Counted from the first letter of the stretch, positions 1 through 8,774 are shown. The stretch is DNA of 64,000 bases from Limibacterium fermenti (GCF_041902845.1 NZ_CP159486.1:1054001-1118000), one strand, 5' to 3'. Made by a program: numbers and translations. Notes: generated by a model not told the origin, from the sequence alone.

Positions 1-37
1 TTGAAATATACAACGATCAGCTTTAAACCAATAAGAT

Positions 38-460
38 ATGTGTAAAATTTACGTAGCCAGTAGTTGGAGAAATGAGATTCAGAATATCGTTGTCCAAGCC
101 CTTCAGCGTTGGGGACATGAGGTCTATGATTTTAAAAATCCATCGGGTCGCACCGGTTTTTCGTGGGCATGGATAGATAAAAATTGGCAAAATTGGAATA
201 CAAAACAATATCGAGAAGCATTAAATCATCCCTTAGCTGTTTCTGGATTTAAATCAGATTTTAACGCGATGGAATGGGCAAACATCTGTATTATGGTTCT
301 TCCTTGTGGAAGATCAGCACATACTGAGGCCGGTTGGATGAAGGGAGCCGGAAAAGTTGTTTATGTCCTTCAGTTTTCGTCTGAGGAACCTGAACTAATG
401 TATAAAATTTACGATGGCATCATTAGTAGCTACGATGAATTAGAAAAAATGTTTTCCTAA
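38..460 (+). CDS. Nucleoside 2-deoxyribosyltransferase-like protein
   Basis: A 140-residue protein with the look of the nucleoside 2-deoxyribosyltransferase / DUF4406 fold: it opens with the short strand KIYVASSW, has an acidic centre (DFNAMEWANICIMVLPCGRSAHTE, split around residues 75-97), and the GRSAHTEAGW turn followed by a hydrophobic strand is the family signature region, where the Glu is the usual nucleophile. Length is normal for the family. It is the first complete gene of the early phage operon, 25 bp upstream of the transposase. Phage copies of this fold are thought to act in nucleotide salvage or base exchange; the substrate here is unknown. ATG at 38 is the only sensible start. 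Confidence 0.6.
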   Translation: MCKIYVASSWRNEIQNIVVQALQRWGHEVYDFKNPSGRTGFSWAWIDKNWQNWNTKQYREALNHPLAVSGFKSDFNAMEWANICIMVLPCGRSAHTEAGWMKGAGKVVYVLQFSSEEPELMYKIYDGIISSYDELEKMFS

Positions 461-485
461 AGGTTATATAGGAGCGCTAATAATT

Positions 486-2558
486 ATGCAAAAAGAAAGT
501 CCATACGAATATTACGAAAACAAATTAGGCGTACAAGGCCGCTTCTTGTTCAGCGGCAAAAACGCTCATCCGGATAGTTTATGCCTGATTGGTGAACGTG
601 GATTTCAAAGGAGAATCGAGCGTGAACAAATAATACGAATAAGGCCTCAGGCACCAAATACCCCAATGTTGGTTTCCTTTGACAGTTTGCCTCATAAATG
701 GCAAGCAGCAATTGTCAATATATGGGGTAAGGCTGAAAAACAAGCCTTACAGACACTTTTTGAAAAATACTATATCCGGGATATGGATGCATTTTACTTT
801 TATTCAACATACAAATTTGAAGACCAATTCGGATTAGATCGCGACAAAATCGATGAATACACGATTAATGCTTCCGTATTGAATACGTGCGGAAAAATTT
901 ACAGCCTTCGCCGAAAATTACGGAAAGAAATGAAAGGCGAGGTGAGACCTATATGGACAATTATCAATACCGAATGCAAACGGTTCAAAGAAGTCGTTGG
1001 TCATGATCTCCCGGATAATGAACGACGTTTACGTGATAAATACAATGGGTACCAAAAAGAAGGATATGGCTTCCTTATCCATAAAGGACATCGGCAAGTA
1101 AATGCGCTTAAGGTAGATGATGAACATCTTGATCTACTTAATAATATGTTCGGAAAAATGGAACATAAACCAACGTACGCTGAAGTAGCGCAAACTTACG
1201 ATGGCTTTTTAGCGGGTTACGTACAAGTAATCAACGAAACAACCGGTGAGGTGTATAACCCGAAAGACTTCAAAAAGTTGAGTCCGGCGACAGTTTACAA
1301 TCATTTATCTAAATGGGAAAACAAAATAGGAAACTATCTCGCACGTAGCGGTGACCGTCAACGATATATGGCTATGTTCAAACCTTATCACAAATTATTG
1401 CAACCCCAATTTGCTGGATCAATCATTTCAGTAGATGACCGGAATCCAGTTTTTGAATACGAGGACGGCAAAAGGATGTGGTTTTATAATGGAATCGACT
1501 TGGGTAGTGAAGCATTCACGTGCTGGGTGTACGGAACGTCAAAGAAAGGAATTATACAGGAATTTTACCGTCAGATGGTGCGGAACTATGCCATGTGGGG
1601 GCTTAGCCTTCCGGCGGAACTCGAAGGCGAATTGAACCTGAACGCCAGCTTTACCGACACATTCCTTAAGGAAGGTAATATGTTCCAGTTTGTAAGGATT
1701 GAGGCGAACAATGCACGAGGCAAACGGATAGAACAATATTACAGGCCTTTGAGGTATCAATACGAAAAAAAGCGGGAAGGTTGGTTGGCGCGGCCATTCG
1801 CCCTGAACGAATCTAACCAGGCACGTACAGATAAAAAGACAATCGTTCCTTTCGATGAGATTGTAAAAGGTTGCTTGAACGACATTCAGAGCTGGAACAA
1901 TACCGAACACAGTAAAATAAAAGGCCTGTCGCGATGGGATGTCTTTCTGGCGATGCAAAACCCCAACCTTCGTCCTATCAATTATCACGGAATACTTCCT
2001 TATCTGGGATTCAAAGAAGAATCATCCGTAAATACCGGTATTGTCCGCTTTAGAAACGATAAATTTCTTTTGGGAATGGATGGTGTGATCTGTACCGGAG
2101 ACAAACTGATCAAGATGATGCAGCAAGTAGAAGGAAGAAATGTAAATATTTACTGGTTGGATGATAATTTCGGGGCCGTATTGAAAGCGCACATTTATAT
2201 TGACGGGCGGTTTGTTTGTGAAGCCATTCCGCAACCGGGATACCAACGTGCACGAATAGAACAAACCAAAGAAGATTTACTGAACCGGGAACTAATGTCC
2301 AAATATGTCAATACTATCGAAAGCTTTGGTAGAAGACAGAAAAATGAATTGGACAAACTGACGATTATAGACAATCGACCGGTAACCATTGGAAATTCAT
2401 TCAAAATTGTCGATCCGAACGGCTATTCGCCCGCCGGCTATGTGCCTAATCCCAATCCGGCAAAAGTACTGGAAAGTGTAAACGATGAACCGGAGAACGG
2501 CATCGTTTTAAATAACAATCAAACGTCATTTAAACGCTCATTATTAAATACATTTTAG
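486..2558 (+). CDS. Mu A-type DDE transposase
   Basis: A 690-residue transposase of the bacteriophage Mu A type, which cuts the phage ends and joins them to target DNA during replicative transposition. The N-terminal third is basic and helical (DNA binding). The integrase core starts near residue 310 with SIISVDDR (D317/D318), continues through a second strand NGIDLGSEAF (about 336-345), and has a Glu-rich stretch IEANNARGKRIEQYY (E406/E416) that corresponds to the catalytic Glu region. The Asp usually expected near residues 380-384 is Glu in EGELNLN. A beta-barrel-like domain follows. Together with the adjacent Mu B-type ATPase this defines the element as a Mu-like phage. Only 2 bp separate it from the ATPase gene. 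Confidence 0.9.
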   Translation: MQKESPYEYYENKLGVQGRFLFSGKNAHPDSLCLIGERGFQRRIEREQIIRIRPQAPNTPMLVSFDSLPHKWQAAIVNIWGKAEKQALQTLFEKYYIRDMDAFYFYSTYKFEDQFGLDRDKIDEYTINASVLNTCGKIYSLRRKLRKEMKGEVRPIWTIINTECKRFKEVVGHDLPDNERRLRDKYNGYQKEGYGFLIHKGHRQVNALKVDDEHLDLLNNMFGKMEHKPTYAEVAQTYDGFLAGYVQVINETTGEVYNPKDFKKLSPATVYNHLSKWENKIGNYLARSGDRQRYMAMFKPYHKLLQPQFAGSIISVDDRNPVFEYEDGKRMWFYNGIDLGSEAFTCWVYGTSKKGIIQEFYRQMVRNYAMWGLSLPAELEGELNLNASFTDTFLKEGNMFQFVRIEANNARGKRIEQYYRPLRYQYEKKREGWLARPFALNESNQARTDKKTIVPFDEIVKGCLNDIQSWNNTEHSKIKGLSRWDVFLAMQNPNLRPINYHGILPYLGFKEESSVNTGIVRFRNDKFLLGMDGVICTGDKLIKMMQQVEGRNVNIYWLDDNFGAVLKAHIYIDGRFVCEAIPQPGYQRARIEQTKEDLLNRELMSKYVNTIESFGRRQKNELDKLTIIDNRPVTIGNSFKIVDPNGYSPAGYVPNPNPAKVLESVNDEPENGIVLNNNQTSFKRSLLNTF

Positions 2559-2560
2559 AT

Positions 2561-3454
2561 ATGGAAATAACAAATTCATTCAAAGACAAGGTAGTTTCCG
2601 AACTATTAACGCTGCGTGATAATTTTGGTGGTTCCGATACTGCTTTTGCACGCTCGATGGATATCAATCCGTCGGTATTCAACAGGCTAAAAAACGGCGA
2701 ACGGGAAAAGCTGCTGCCTAATACAACATGGTTAAGGCTTGGCCGGGAAATGGGGATTACAACCAATACGCGAAAATGGAATATCGTCGAAACGGATGTG
2801 TTCCTTCAGATACGCGAAGAGGTGATGTTCTGCAAACAGTATTCGAAAAGCCGGATTTTTGTGGATAATTGCGGTATAGGCAAGACTTTTACGGCTAAAT
2901 ATCTTTCTAAAAAGCTGAAAAACTGCTTTTATGTCGATTGTACGCAATCGAAGAAAAAAAACGAGTTTATCAAAGCTTTGGCTCGTATTGTTGGGGTTGA
3001 AGTCAAAGGAAAATTCGTAGATATCAAAGAAAATACAAAATACTACTTATCCATGTTGGAAAGCCCGGTAATCATCATTGATGAAGCCGGCGCTTTGGAT
3101 AAGGATGCACTGGGGTTGGTTCAAGAATATTGGAATGCAACCGAAGGGCTGGTCGGTTGGTATATGATAGGGGCCAACGCACTGCGCAATAAGATCAGCA
3201 CAGGCGTATCGAAGGATAAGGATTATTATGCGGAACTGTTTTCCCGCTTTTCCGAGAACTTCAGTTCAATTGTCCCGGTCGAGAAAAACGAGAAATACGC
3301 TTTTTACGACAAACTGATTCGCGATGTTCTTTCCGCCAATATAAAAGACAAAAGCATGTTGAACGAATTGGTGAAGAAAAGCCTGGTAAACATCAATGGT
3401 GCCGTTTCGGGGTTAAGGCGTGCCGAATCGCTGCTGTTACTGCATAACGCATAA
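2561..3454 (+). CDS. Mu B-type AAA ATPase (target-DNA activator)
   Basis: A 297-residue ATPase of the Mu B / TniB class, which coats target DNA, stimulates the transposase and gives target immunity. Residues about 20-50 form a helix-turn-helix (TAFARSMDINPSVFNRLKNGE), as in Mu B. The Walker A motif NCGIGKT lies near residues 103-109 and the Walker B motif VIIIDEAG near 170-177. Its start is 2 bp after the transposase stop, so the pair is translationally coupled. Length fits Mu B (312 residues). Confidence 0.88.
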   Translation: MEITNSFKDKVVSELLTLRDNFGGSDTAFARSMDINPSVFNRLKNGEREKLLPNTTWLRLGREMGITTNTRKWNIVETDVFLQIREEVMFCKQYSKSRIFVDNCGIGKTFTAKYLSKKLKNCFYVDCTQSKKKNEFIKALARIVGVEVKGKFVDIKENTKYYLSMLESPVIIIDEAGALDKDALGLVQEYWNATEGLVGWYMIGANALRNKISTGVSKDKDYYAELFSRFSENFSSIVPVEKNEKYAFYDKLIRDVLSANIKDKSMLNELVKKSLVNINGAVSGLRRAESLLLLHNA

Positions 3455-3460
3455 AGGTAT

Positions 3461-4090
3461 ATGTCTCGGAGTAAGACAACATCAGACCTGTTTCAAAAGA
3501 AAAAAAACGCGTTGGTTTATTTTTCTGATCCGGTGTTCCAATCGGTTATCGGAAATGCAGAACGCAAGGGATGTTGGATTATCTACGGTTACGAAAAGAA
3601 CGGTAAAACGTGGTTTGCATTGAAGTTGGCAAAAGAGATCGCCAAGCATGAGCGCGTTGCCTATATATCCGCTGAAGAGGGTTTGGATGATAGTTTCACC
3701 GGCGCCATCAGGCGTGCCGAGATTACCACGGCAGACGATATCTTATGGGATGAGTATTTATCTATAGATGAAATCATAGACAAATTCAAAAAGCAGCGAT
3801 CGGCCAATATCATAGTGATCGACAACCTCACAATGTATTCCGACGAAATAAAACCATCGGAAATAAAAAGAAAGCTTGTAGATGCACTGCCGTCCAAGCT
3901 GATCATTTTCGTGGCTCACGAAGAAAGGAAAGAAGCTTATCCGGCTATTGCACGGATGGCAAAGAAGATGTCGAAAGTAATCTTCCATGTTCAGGGGTTG
4001 AAAGCTTTCGTTACCTCACGATTTTCACCTGGTGGTGAAATTGTGATTGATGAAGAAAAAAGTGAAATATATCATGGTTCAATTATTTAA
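3461..4090 (+). CDS. Small RecA-fold ATPase of the early operon
   Basis: A 209-residue P-loop protein with Walker A GYEKNGKT at residues 43-50 and Walker B NIIVIDNL ending near residue 123. The layout (P-loop, SAEEGLD after strand 2, IDNLT) resembles RepA/RadA-like RecA-fold ATPases. It follows the Mu B-type gene by 6 bp. Other Bacteroidota Mu-like phages have a second ATPase in this place, but its role is not known to me; help in phage replication or target choice is a guess from position. Confidence 0.6.
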   Translation: MSRSKTTSDLFQKKKNALVYFSDPVFQSVIGNAERKGCWIIYGYEKNGKTWFALKLAKEIAKHERVAYISAEEGLDDSFTGAIRRAEITTADDILWDEYLSIDEIIDKFKKQRSANIIVIDNLTMYSDEIKPSEIKRKLVDALPSKLIIFVAHEERKEAYPAIARMAKKMSKVIFHVQGLKAFVTSRFSPGGEIVIDEEKSEIYHGSII

Positions 4091-4100
4091 TATTTAAAAA

Positions 4101-4301
4101 ATGATGCAGATTCAAGATTACATTAACGACAGATTATTTATTCAGGAAATAATCAATGATTTGGAAAGGAACGGATATGTGAGTGGTGGCAAAGCATTTA
4201 CAATGCTTAGGGATTGGTCGAGGGAATTGCGGAATATATCCGGATTAACCGGAAAAACGAAAAGGGTACATGCCGAATTGGTTGGGAAAGACAATTACTA
4301 A
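4101..4301 (+). CDS. Small hypothetical phage protein
   Basis: A 66-residue, charged, helical protein with no recognised domain. It begins 10 bp after the ATPase gene inside an A-rich leader and keeps the operon's tight spacing, so it is probably expressed with the replication genes. The N-terminal IQEIINDLERNGYVS resembles a short helical adaptor, but no function can be assigned. Confidence 0.55.
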   Translation: MMQIQDYINDRLFIQEIINDLERNGYVSGGKAFTMLRDWSRELRNISGLTGKTKRVHAELVGKDNY

Positions 4302-4312
4302 AGATTCACAAT

Positions 4313-4774
4313 ATGGAAACTAAAACAACAAAATTACATGCATGGTTTTTCCTCTGTGTGAAGAACATGGAAGGTTTTAATAAAGACTATGAAAAGGTGA
4401 TCCGTGAGGGGATCATTATGGAATACTCTTGTGGTCGGACGGCAAGCCTTTCGGAACTGTATACCAACTATCCATCTGAGTATCGGCAAATGAAGCAGGA
4501 ACTAATCCGGAAATCGACGGAAGAACTGAATATTGCCCGGAAACGGCTAATTGCTGTATTATTCTCCTTTCTGAAGGATAATAAAGAAAAGCCCACCATG
4601 CAATATGTCAAGTCCGTTGCCTGCCATGCTGCAAAGGTCACTAATTTCAACAATATCCCCTTAAATAAGCTAAAGGCTTTGTACAGAACTTTCGGCACTA
4701 AAAACACGAAAGAATGGACGGAATTGAAACGGGGCCTTATATGGCCGGCATTGCGCAAAGAGAATCAAAATTGA
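4313..4774 (+). CDS. Hypothetical phage early protein
   Basis: A 153-residue protein, start chosen at the ATG at 4313 because the longer frame from 4214 would overlap the preceding gene by 88 bp. It is alpha-helical and basic, with one central segment KRLIAVLFSFLKD and a Trp-containing C-terminus. The stretch CVKNMEGFNKDYEKVIREGIIM (split) is typical of conserved hypothetical proteins of Bacteroidota Mu-like phages that follow the ATPases. No function is visible. Confidence 0.6.
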   Translation: METKTTKLHAWFFLCVKNMEGFNKDYEKVIREGIIMEYSCGRTASLSELYTNYPSEYRQMKQELIRKSTEELNIARKRLIAVLFSFLKDNKEKPTMQYVKSVACHAAKVTNFNNIPLNKLKALYRTFGTKNTKEWTELKRGLIWPALRKENQN

Positions 4775-4778
4775 TTTT

Positions 4779-5003
4779 ATGGATATGGAAATAGAGGTAA
4801 GTGCAGATCAGAACACGGTAAACATTGACGGAATCGCAACGACATTCGAGGCAAAAAAAATGAATAAATATACGTGCAATAAGTGCTGGTGGGTACGAAA
4901 TGATAAAGTTGATTGTAATTTGATTCCCTGCCTTGCCGGGGAACGGAAAGATAAGAAATACGGGGTTTTTACTATTCAAAATATGCCTGGTTATGAAAGT
5001 TAA
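4779..5003 (+). CDS. Small Cys-rich hypothetical protein
   Basis: A 74-residue protein with four Cys in the C-terminal half: one CxxC pair (CNKC) and two further Cys separated by four residues (CNLIPC), a pattern that could hold one zinc ion. The start at 4779 is 4 bp after the previous stop; an in-frame ATG at 4785 is equally possible. Function unknown. Confidence 0.5.
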   Translation: MDMEIEVSADQNTVNIDGIATTFEAKKMNKYTCNKCWWVRNDKVDCNLIPCLAGERKDKKYGVFTIQNMPGYES

Positions 5004-5157
5004 AGAAGGGATTGCAATAGGAATGAGAGCATTTCTCCAATTATGGTTAGAGAGCAATGAATACTATGAAAAAGTATCAAGTATAATAACTTATGAAGAA
5101 GGTAAAGAATATAAAGTCGAATTAAAAATTAAGGTCAAAAAATTGAAAACAAATTAA
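4993..5157 (+). CDS. Very small hypothetical phage protein
   Basis: A 54-residue, Lys-rich protein. ATG at 4993 overlaps the end of the Cys-rich gene by 11 bp in another frame, which is the usual coupling in this operon; a longer frame from 4933 would overlap by 71 bp and is less likely. No domain is recognised. Confidence 0.4.
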   Translation: MKVKEGIAIGMRAFLQLWLESNEYYEKVSSIITYEEGKEYKVELKIKVKKLKTN

Positions 5158-5168
5158 ATGATGATTCT

Positions 5169-5690
5169 ATGGCAAAAAGAGTAAAAAAAGTGATACACAC
5201 CGGTGTATCGAGTGAACAAATGGAAACGGCATTTGCCGAGTATGCAACTTCCGACGCAAAGCTGCAAAAGATTAATGCGCAAATGGATGTGCAGATTACG
5301 AAAATCCGAGAGCGGAATGCAGATGAAGTATCGAGATTGACAGAGCAAAAGGATAAGTCCTTCGAAATCATTCAGGCATTTGCGGTTGAACACAAAGATG
5401 ATCTTTTCTCAAAGAAGAAATCGATGGAAGGATCGCATGGAATGTTCGGGTTCCGGACGGGTACACCTAAATTGAAAACCCTCAAAGGTTTCACCTGGGG
5501 GGCTGTATTAAATCTTTTAAAGGAATTTATGCCGGAATACGTACGCGTAAGTGAAGAACCTGCAAAAGATAAGTTACTTGCCGATCGTGAATCGGATGAA
5601 GTTTCTGCGAATTTTTCAAAATGCGGTATCTCTGTGGTGCAAGATGAAACGTTTTTCATTGAGTTGAAAAAAGAAGAACAGGAAGCATGA
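5169..5690 (+). CDS. Gam-like host-nuclease inhibitor
   Basis: A 173-residue homologue of Mu Gam, the dimeric DNA-end-binding protein (related to Ku) that shields linear phage DNA from exonucleases. The N-terminal half is a long heptad-like helix (about residues 20-75), followed by the family's signature loop GMFGFRTGTPKLK near residues 95-107 and a C-terminal strand-rich part. Length matches Mu Gam (174). It sits in the early operon as in Mu and overlaps the next gene by 4 bp (ATGA). Confidence 0.9.
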   Translation: MAKRVKKVIHTGVSSEQMETAFAEYATSDAKLQKINAQMDVQITKIRERNADEVSRLTEQKDKSFEIIQAFAVEHKDDLFSKKKSMEGSHGMFGFRTGTPKLKTLKGFTWGAVLNLLKEFMPEYVRVSEEPAKDKLLADRESDEVSANFSKCGISVVQDETFFIELKKEEQEA

Positions 5691-6220
5691 ATCAACAGCC
5701 GGAATATACTTTTGAGCGTGACGGCACAATCTGGTGTGTGTTACGTTGGCGAAAATCGGAGAATTCAAACGGATTCACCGGTGAAAAGGTCAATACTTTC
5801 ATACTAAAAGAAGAGGCACGCAAAGAAGTATTCCGGCTGAATAGATGGATAGACTACCGTTTAAACTTTTCATATAATTGGAATAGTAAGCTTAACGGAA
5901 AAGCATTCACTTCAATACGACTGTGGAATGACAGAAAATATACCATCGGAATGGGATATGATATCTATCTGAACGATATATTCCGGGGACGTGCCGTGTT
6001 GCTTTCGATTAAACGTATTAAACTGGAAAGTATAAACGAACATATCGCTCGCCTTGATACGGGGTACTCAGCTAATGAATGTCGGGAGTTAATTCGCAAA
6101 ATGTATAAAAACAAACGCATGGATTGGAGTTCGCAATATTTAGCATATTTGCTTTTTACATTTGATGATGGAAAAAGAGGTTTGTTTAACAGTCAAATAA
6201 ACGACAATGATGGATTATGA
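5687..6220 (+). CDS. Hypothetical phage protein, possibly ASCH/PUA-like
   Basis: A 177-residue protein that overlaps gam by 4 bp. Residues about 95-165 contain YDIYLNDIFRGRAVLLSIKRI followed by ARLDTGYSANECRELIRKMY, an arrangement seen in small ASCH/PUA-like domains of Bacteroidota mobile elements, which are thought to bind RNA or modified bases. The N-terminal half is rich in aromatic and basic residues. The family call is tentative; the role in the phage is unknown. Confidence 0.5.
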   Translation: MNQQPEYTFERDGTIWCVLRWRKSENSNGFTGEKVNTFILKEEARKEVFRLNRWIDYRLNFSYNWNSKLNGKAFTSIRLWNDRKYTIGMGYDIYLNDIFRGRAVLLSIKRIKLESINEHIARLDTGYSANECRELIRKMYKNKRMDWSSQYLAYLLFTFDDGKRGLFNSQINDNDGL

Positions 6221-6674
6221 AGAGATGTGCCGGATATTGAATAATTCCAAAGCAAGCAAGGAGCAATTACGCTCCGCGCTTGCTACCTCTTTAGGCGTGG
6301 AATACGTGCCGGCATCAAAGGAGAAAAAAGAGAGCATTTTTAACGAATGTAAGGCTCATTTTTTCCGTTTTTATGCTAATGAAACCGGATTGACCTATTC
6401 TTTTTCCGGGCAGGATGCAAAAGCATTGAAGGAACTTATAGCCAAAGTTGAATCAATTGTAAACTTTCCGGCAACAGATGAAATGGTTGTAATCACGTTT
6501 GGATTGTTGTTGGAAAAGTTGCCGGATTGGTACCGAAAGAACGCCTTCAGCATTCCGGTAATCAATAAGAAGTTTAACGAAATAGTTTCGAGCATCAAAC
6601 AAAGCAATGGCAAAGGACAATCAAGCATTAGTAATAGCTACAAAGAAAAATTACTTAGAGATTTACAGTCCTGA
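6207..6674 (+). CDS. Hypothetical phage early protein
   Basis: A 155-residue helical protein with a Lys/Ser-rich tail. The centre (ALKELIAKVESIV ... LLLEKLPDWYRKNAFSIPVINKKF, split) looks like small replication-associated proteins of Bacteroides mobile elements whose C-terminus ends in FNEIV-type helices. It overlaps the previous gene by 14 bp and the next by 68 bp. Function not established. Confidence 0.5.
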   Translation: MMDYEEMCRILNNSKASKEQLRSALATSLGVEYVPASKEKKESIFNECKAHFFRFYANETGLTYSFSGQDAKALKELIAKVESIVNFPATDEMVVITFGLLLEKLPDWYRKNAFSIPVINKKFNEIVSSIKQSNGKGQSSISNSYKEKLLRDLQS

Positions 6675-7167
6675 TATCCTTAACCGGCAGTTGATGGAAA
6701 TTAGGAACGTAGATGATGCCCTGGTGTTATCAGAATCGAATAAGGAACAATTCCCATCTATTGCCGTAATCAGGAAGGATCACGGTTCGCAAAAAGTCGA
6801 AGCAATTATTAAGCTTTATCTGGTTGAACTCTGTGAACTGGTAAACCTTAAGCGGCCTTTGACGGAAAAGCAGATCGACGCGATTGCTCAGGAAGTTGTA
6901 TCACGATATTATTCGATGACGATTGCCGACATACATGTGATTTTTAGAAAAGCTAAAAACGGAGAGTTTGGTGAATTATACGAATCCCTGGACATGCCAA
7001 AAGTTATGAAGTGGTTTTGGGATTATTTCAATGACAGATGCTTGGCCGGTGCAAATTTATCGTTGCGAGTTCATGATTCGAATTATGACAAAGGCGGTAA
7101 CATGACGCCGGAACGGATTGGAAAACAATTCGAAAGATTAGAAAAACAATTAAAACGAAAACAATAA
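6607..7167 (+). CDS. DUF6633-like phage protein
   Basis: A 186-residue protein starting inside the previous gene (68-bp overlap). The segment IADIHVIFRKAKNGEFG, then YESLDMPKVMKWFWDYF, is strongly conserved in Bacteroidota phages and conjugative elements; I connect it with DUF6633 from memory and have not searched. The C-terminus is a basic helix (ERLEKQLKRKQ). It may work with the preceding gene product, as such pairs often stay together. Confidence 0.5.
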   Translation: MAKDNQALVIATKKNYLEIYSPDILNRQLMEIRNVDDALVLSESNKEQFPSIAVIRKDHGSQKVEAIIKLYLVELCELVNLKRPLTEKQIDAIAQEVVSRYYSMTIADIHVIFRKAKNGEFGELYESLDMPKVMKWFWDYFNDRCLAGANLSLRVHDSNYDKGGNMTPERIGKQFERLEKQLKRKQ

Positions 7168-7454
7168 TGGGAAAAGGTATAGCAAAAAAAGAAGTAGATT
7201 TCTCTTCATTGATTGAAAATGCGAGATGTAAAAACGAGTTGAAAATTTTAGAAGCGGCTATTAAGTATCACGGTATCACAGGAGATATAAAGGACGAAGA
7301 TATAGCTGCTAAATATGAACATGTGAGACATTACGGCGTTGGTATATACACTCTTCGATATCAGGGAAAGTTACTTTTTAGAAGATTCCGGCAAGATATG
7401 GAAGGCATAAAATTTAGATATGAATCCCCAATATTTAATAACGTAACTGAATGA
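7167..7454 (+). CDS. Hypothetical phage protein
   Basis: A 95-residue protein whose ATG shares one base with the preceding stop codon. Mixed alpha/beta character, with a strand-turn-strand VGIYTLRYQGKLLFRRFRQD near the C-terminus. No domain recognised. It overlaps the next gene by 4 bp (ATGA). Confidence 0.45.
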   Translation: MGKGIAKKEVDFSSLIENARCKNELKILEAAIKYHGITGDIKDEDIAAKYEHVRHYGVGIYTLRYQGKLLFRRFRQDMEGIKFRYESPIFNNVTE

Positions 7455-7843
7455 TTATAGCTATAGACTTTGATGAAACATTGCATTCCGGCAAATGGCC
7501 CGGAATAGGATCACCGGTACCCTATGCAATCGAAACAATGAAAAGATTGAAAAAGGATGGACACACCTTGATTATTTGGACGTGCAGGGAAGGTGAACAA
7601 CAAACGAAAATGGTTAATTGGTTACTTGAAAAGGATATTCCTTTTGACCGGATTAATGATAACCTGCCGGGGCAAAGCCGGATTTATGGCTCTAATGCTC
7701 GTAAAGTACATGCACATCTTTATATTGATGATAGACAAGTGGGCGGATTACCTATGTGGACAGAGATATATGATGAAGTTTGTTTAATGGAGGCTAATTA
7801 TAAAGCAAATAATGATGGAAGCCACACAGAAAATATTGGATAA
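7451..7843 (+). CDS. HAD-superfamily phosphatase-like protein (BT0820 type)
   Basis: A 130-residue minimal HAD protein. The first motif IDFDET places the nucleophile and acid/base Asp at residues 6 and 8; IIWTCREG (about 38-45) is motif II with Thr; the C-terminal LYIDDRQVGG (about 96-105) supplies the motif IV Asp pair. It has no cap domain, like the Bacteroides thetaiotaomicron BT0820 structure family often carried by phages. Hydrolysis of a nucleotide or other small phosphate is likely; the substrate is not visible. Confidence 0.75.
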   Translation: MIIAIDFDETLHSGKWPGIGSPVPYAIETMKRLKKDGHTLIIWTCREGEQQTKMVNWLLEKDIPFDRINDNLPGQSRIYGSNARKVHAHLYIDDRQVGGLPMWTEIYDEVCLMEANYKANNDGSHTENIG

Positions 7844-8519
7844 AATTAAGAAACTGAAAGCACTTAGTGAGGGTGCTGCAAAAGTCAATTCTATTGCTGA
7901 GTCTGAAGCCGCAGCATTATTGATGAATAATTTATTGACAAAGTATAATCTTTCATTGATGGATATTGATGATACTGATGATACTGATAATAGCAAACCA
8001 TCCATTGAGATAGAAAGAAGTGATTTGATTTCCGTTCAGAATCCTTATGGCCGGTTATGGAAAGAACGATTATTGATGACATTGTGCATGTATAATTACT
8101 GCAAGGTAGTCAGATGTTCCTACAAAGTTTTTGTACTTGGCACAAAAGTCAATGCAACGGCTGTCATTGACTTCTTCAATACTCTGCAATCTGTTTACTT
8201 CTATAATGGCAAAAAACAATATGAACAGGATAAAAGGTATTTTAAGGGTGGAAGATTGACTGAAAAGTACAAGCGTAAATATATCACGTCATATTTATTG
8301 GGCTGTTCTATTGGGCTATCCGTAAAATTGCAGGAAATACGATCTCAGGAATGTACAGCAGTAGCCATTAGGCATGATGAACTGATCGAGGATTATATTT
8401 CAGAAAAGCTGAATGTAAAATCAAAACCAATAAAGCAGACAAAGCTACATGAATCTGCCTATTTAAAAGGTTTTGCAGATGGTAAAAAAACGAATCTTCA
8501 AAAAAGTATTAGATATTAG
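7812..8519 (+). CDS. DUF2786 domain protein
   Basis: A 235-residue protein with an N-terminal DUF2786 domain (ILDKIKKLKALSEG, then AAALLMNNLLTKYNLSLMDID, residues about 5-52) and the C-terminal region that usually goes with it (cysteine and tyrosine-rich, about 75-200). DUF2786 proteins are frequent in phages and are of unknown function. It overlaps the HAD gene by 32 bp; the second ATG at 7815 is also a candidate start. Confidence 0.7.
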   Translation: MMEATQKILDKIKKLKALSEGAAKVNSIAESEAAALLMNNLLTKYNLSLMDIDDTDDTDNSKPSIEIERSDLISVQNPYGRLWKERLLMTLCMYNYCKVVRCSYKVFVLGTKVNATAVIDFFNTLQSVYFYNGKKQYEQDKRYFKGGRLTEKYKRKYITSYLLGCSIGLSVKLQEIRSQECTAVAIRHDELIEDYISEKLNVKSKPIKQTKLHESAYLKGFADGKKTNLQKSIRY

Positions 8520-8525
8520 TTATCG

Positions 8526-8762
8526 ATGACGGCAAGAAAGGAAAATTTACTGAAGCGCATTGAGAATGTACAGCGCATTGTCGAAGAAAACTATGAGCCG
8601 GGCAACCAGAGCAAATGCAAGTTGCAGGCTTTTAGAAGGAATGTGATGCCTGTATATCCGATGTCCGAACGTACTTTCTGGCGTTATATGAACACTGATG
8701 TGAAAGACAAAAATCAAAGTCTGAAAGATGATCCGAGACAATTGAAATTGTTTAATAAATAA
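8526..8762 (+). CDS. Small hypothetical phage protein
   Basis: A 78-residue basic protein. YPMSERTFWRYMN near residues 41-53 looks like the recognition part of a helix-turn-helix, so a DNA-binding or Mor-like regulatory role is possible, but this is weak. It is the last gene of the early operon; an independent promoter follows at once. Confidence 0.4.
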   Translation: MTARKENLLKRIENVQRIVEENYEPGNQSKCKLQAFRRNVMPVYPMSERTFWRYMNTDVKDKNQSLKDDPRQLKLFNK

Positions 8763-8774
8763 TTATTAACTTTG
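8742..8774 (+). promoter_or_regulatory. Promoter of the lipoprotein gene
   Basis: A Bacteroidota -7 box TAACTTTG at 8767-8774 with TTG candidates at 8742 (22-bp spacing) or 8748 (16-bp spacing). It lies between the last early gene and the lipoprotein gene, so that gene need not depend on the phage early promoter. Confidence 0.55.

Noticed and set aside
1..37. Left prophage end at the window edge
   Set aside because: No repressor or ner-like gene and no 22-bp sites are in the first bases; the left end and its regulators must lie outside the window.
4933..5157. Longer form of the 54-residue early gene
   Set aside because: It would overlap the Cys-rich gene by 71 bp; the internal ATG at 4993 fits the spacing used across the operon.
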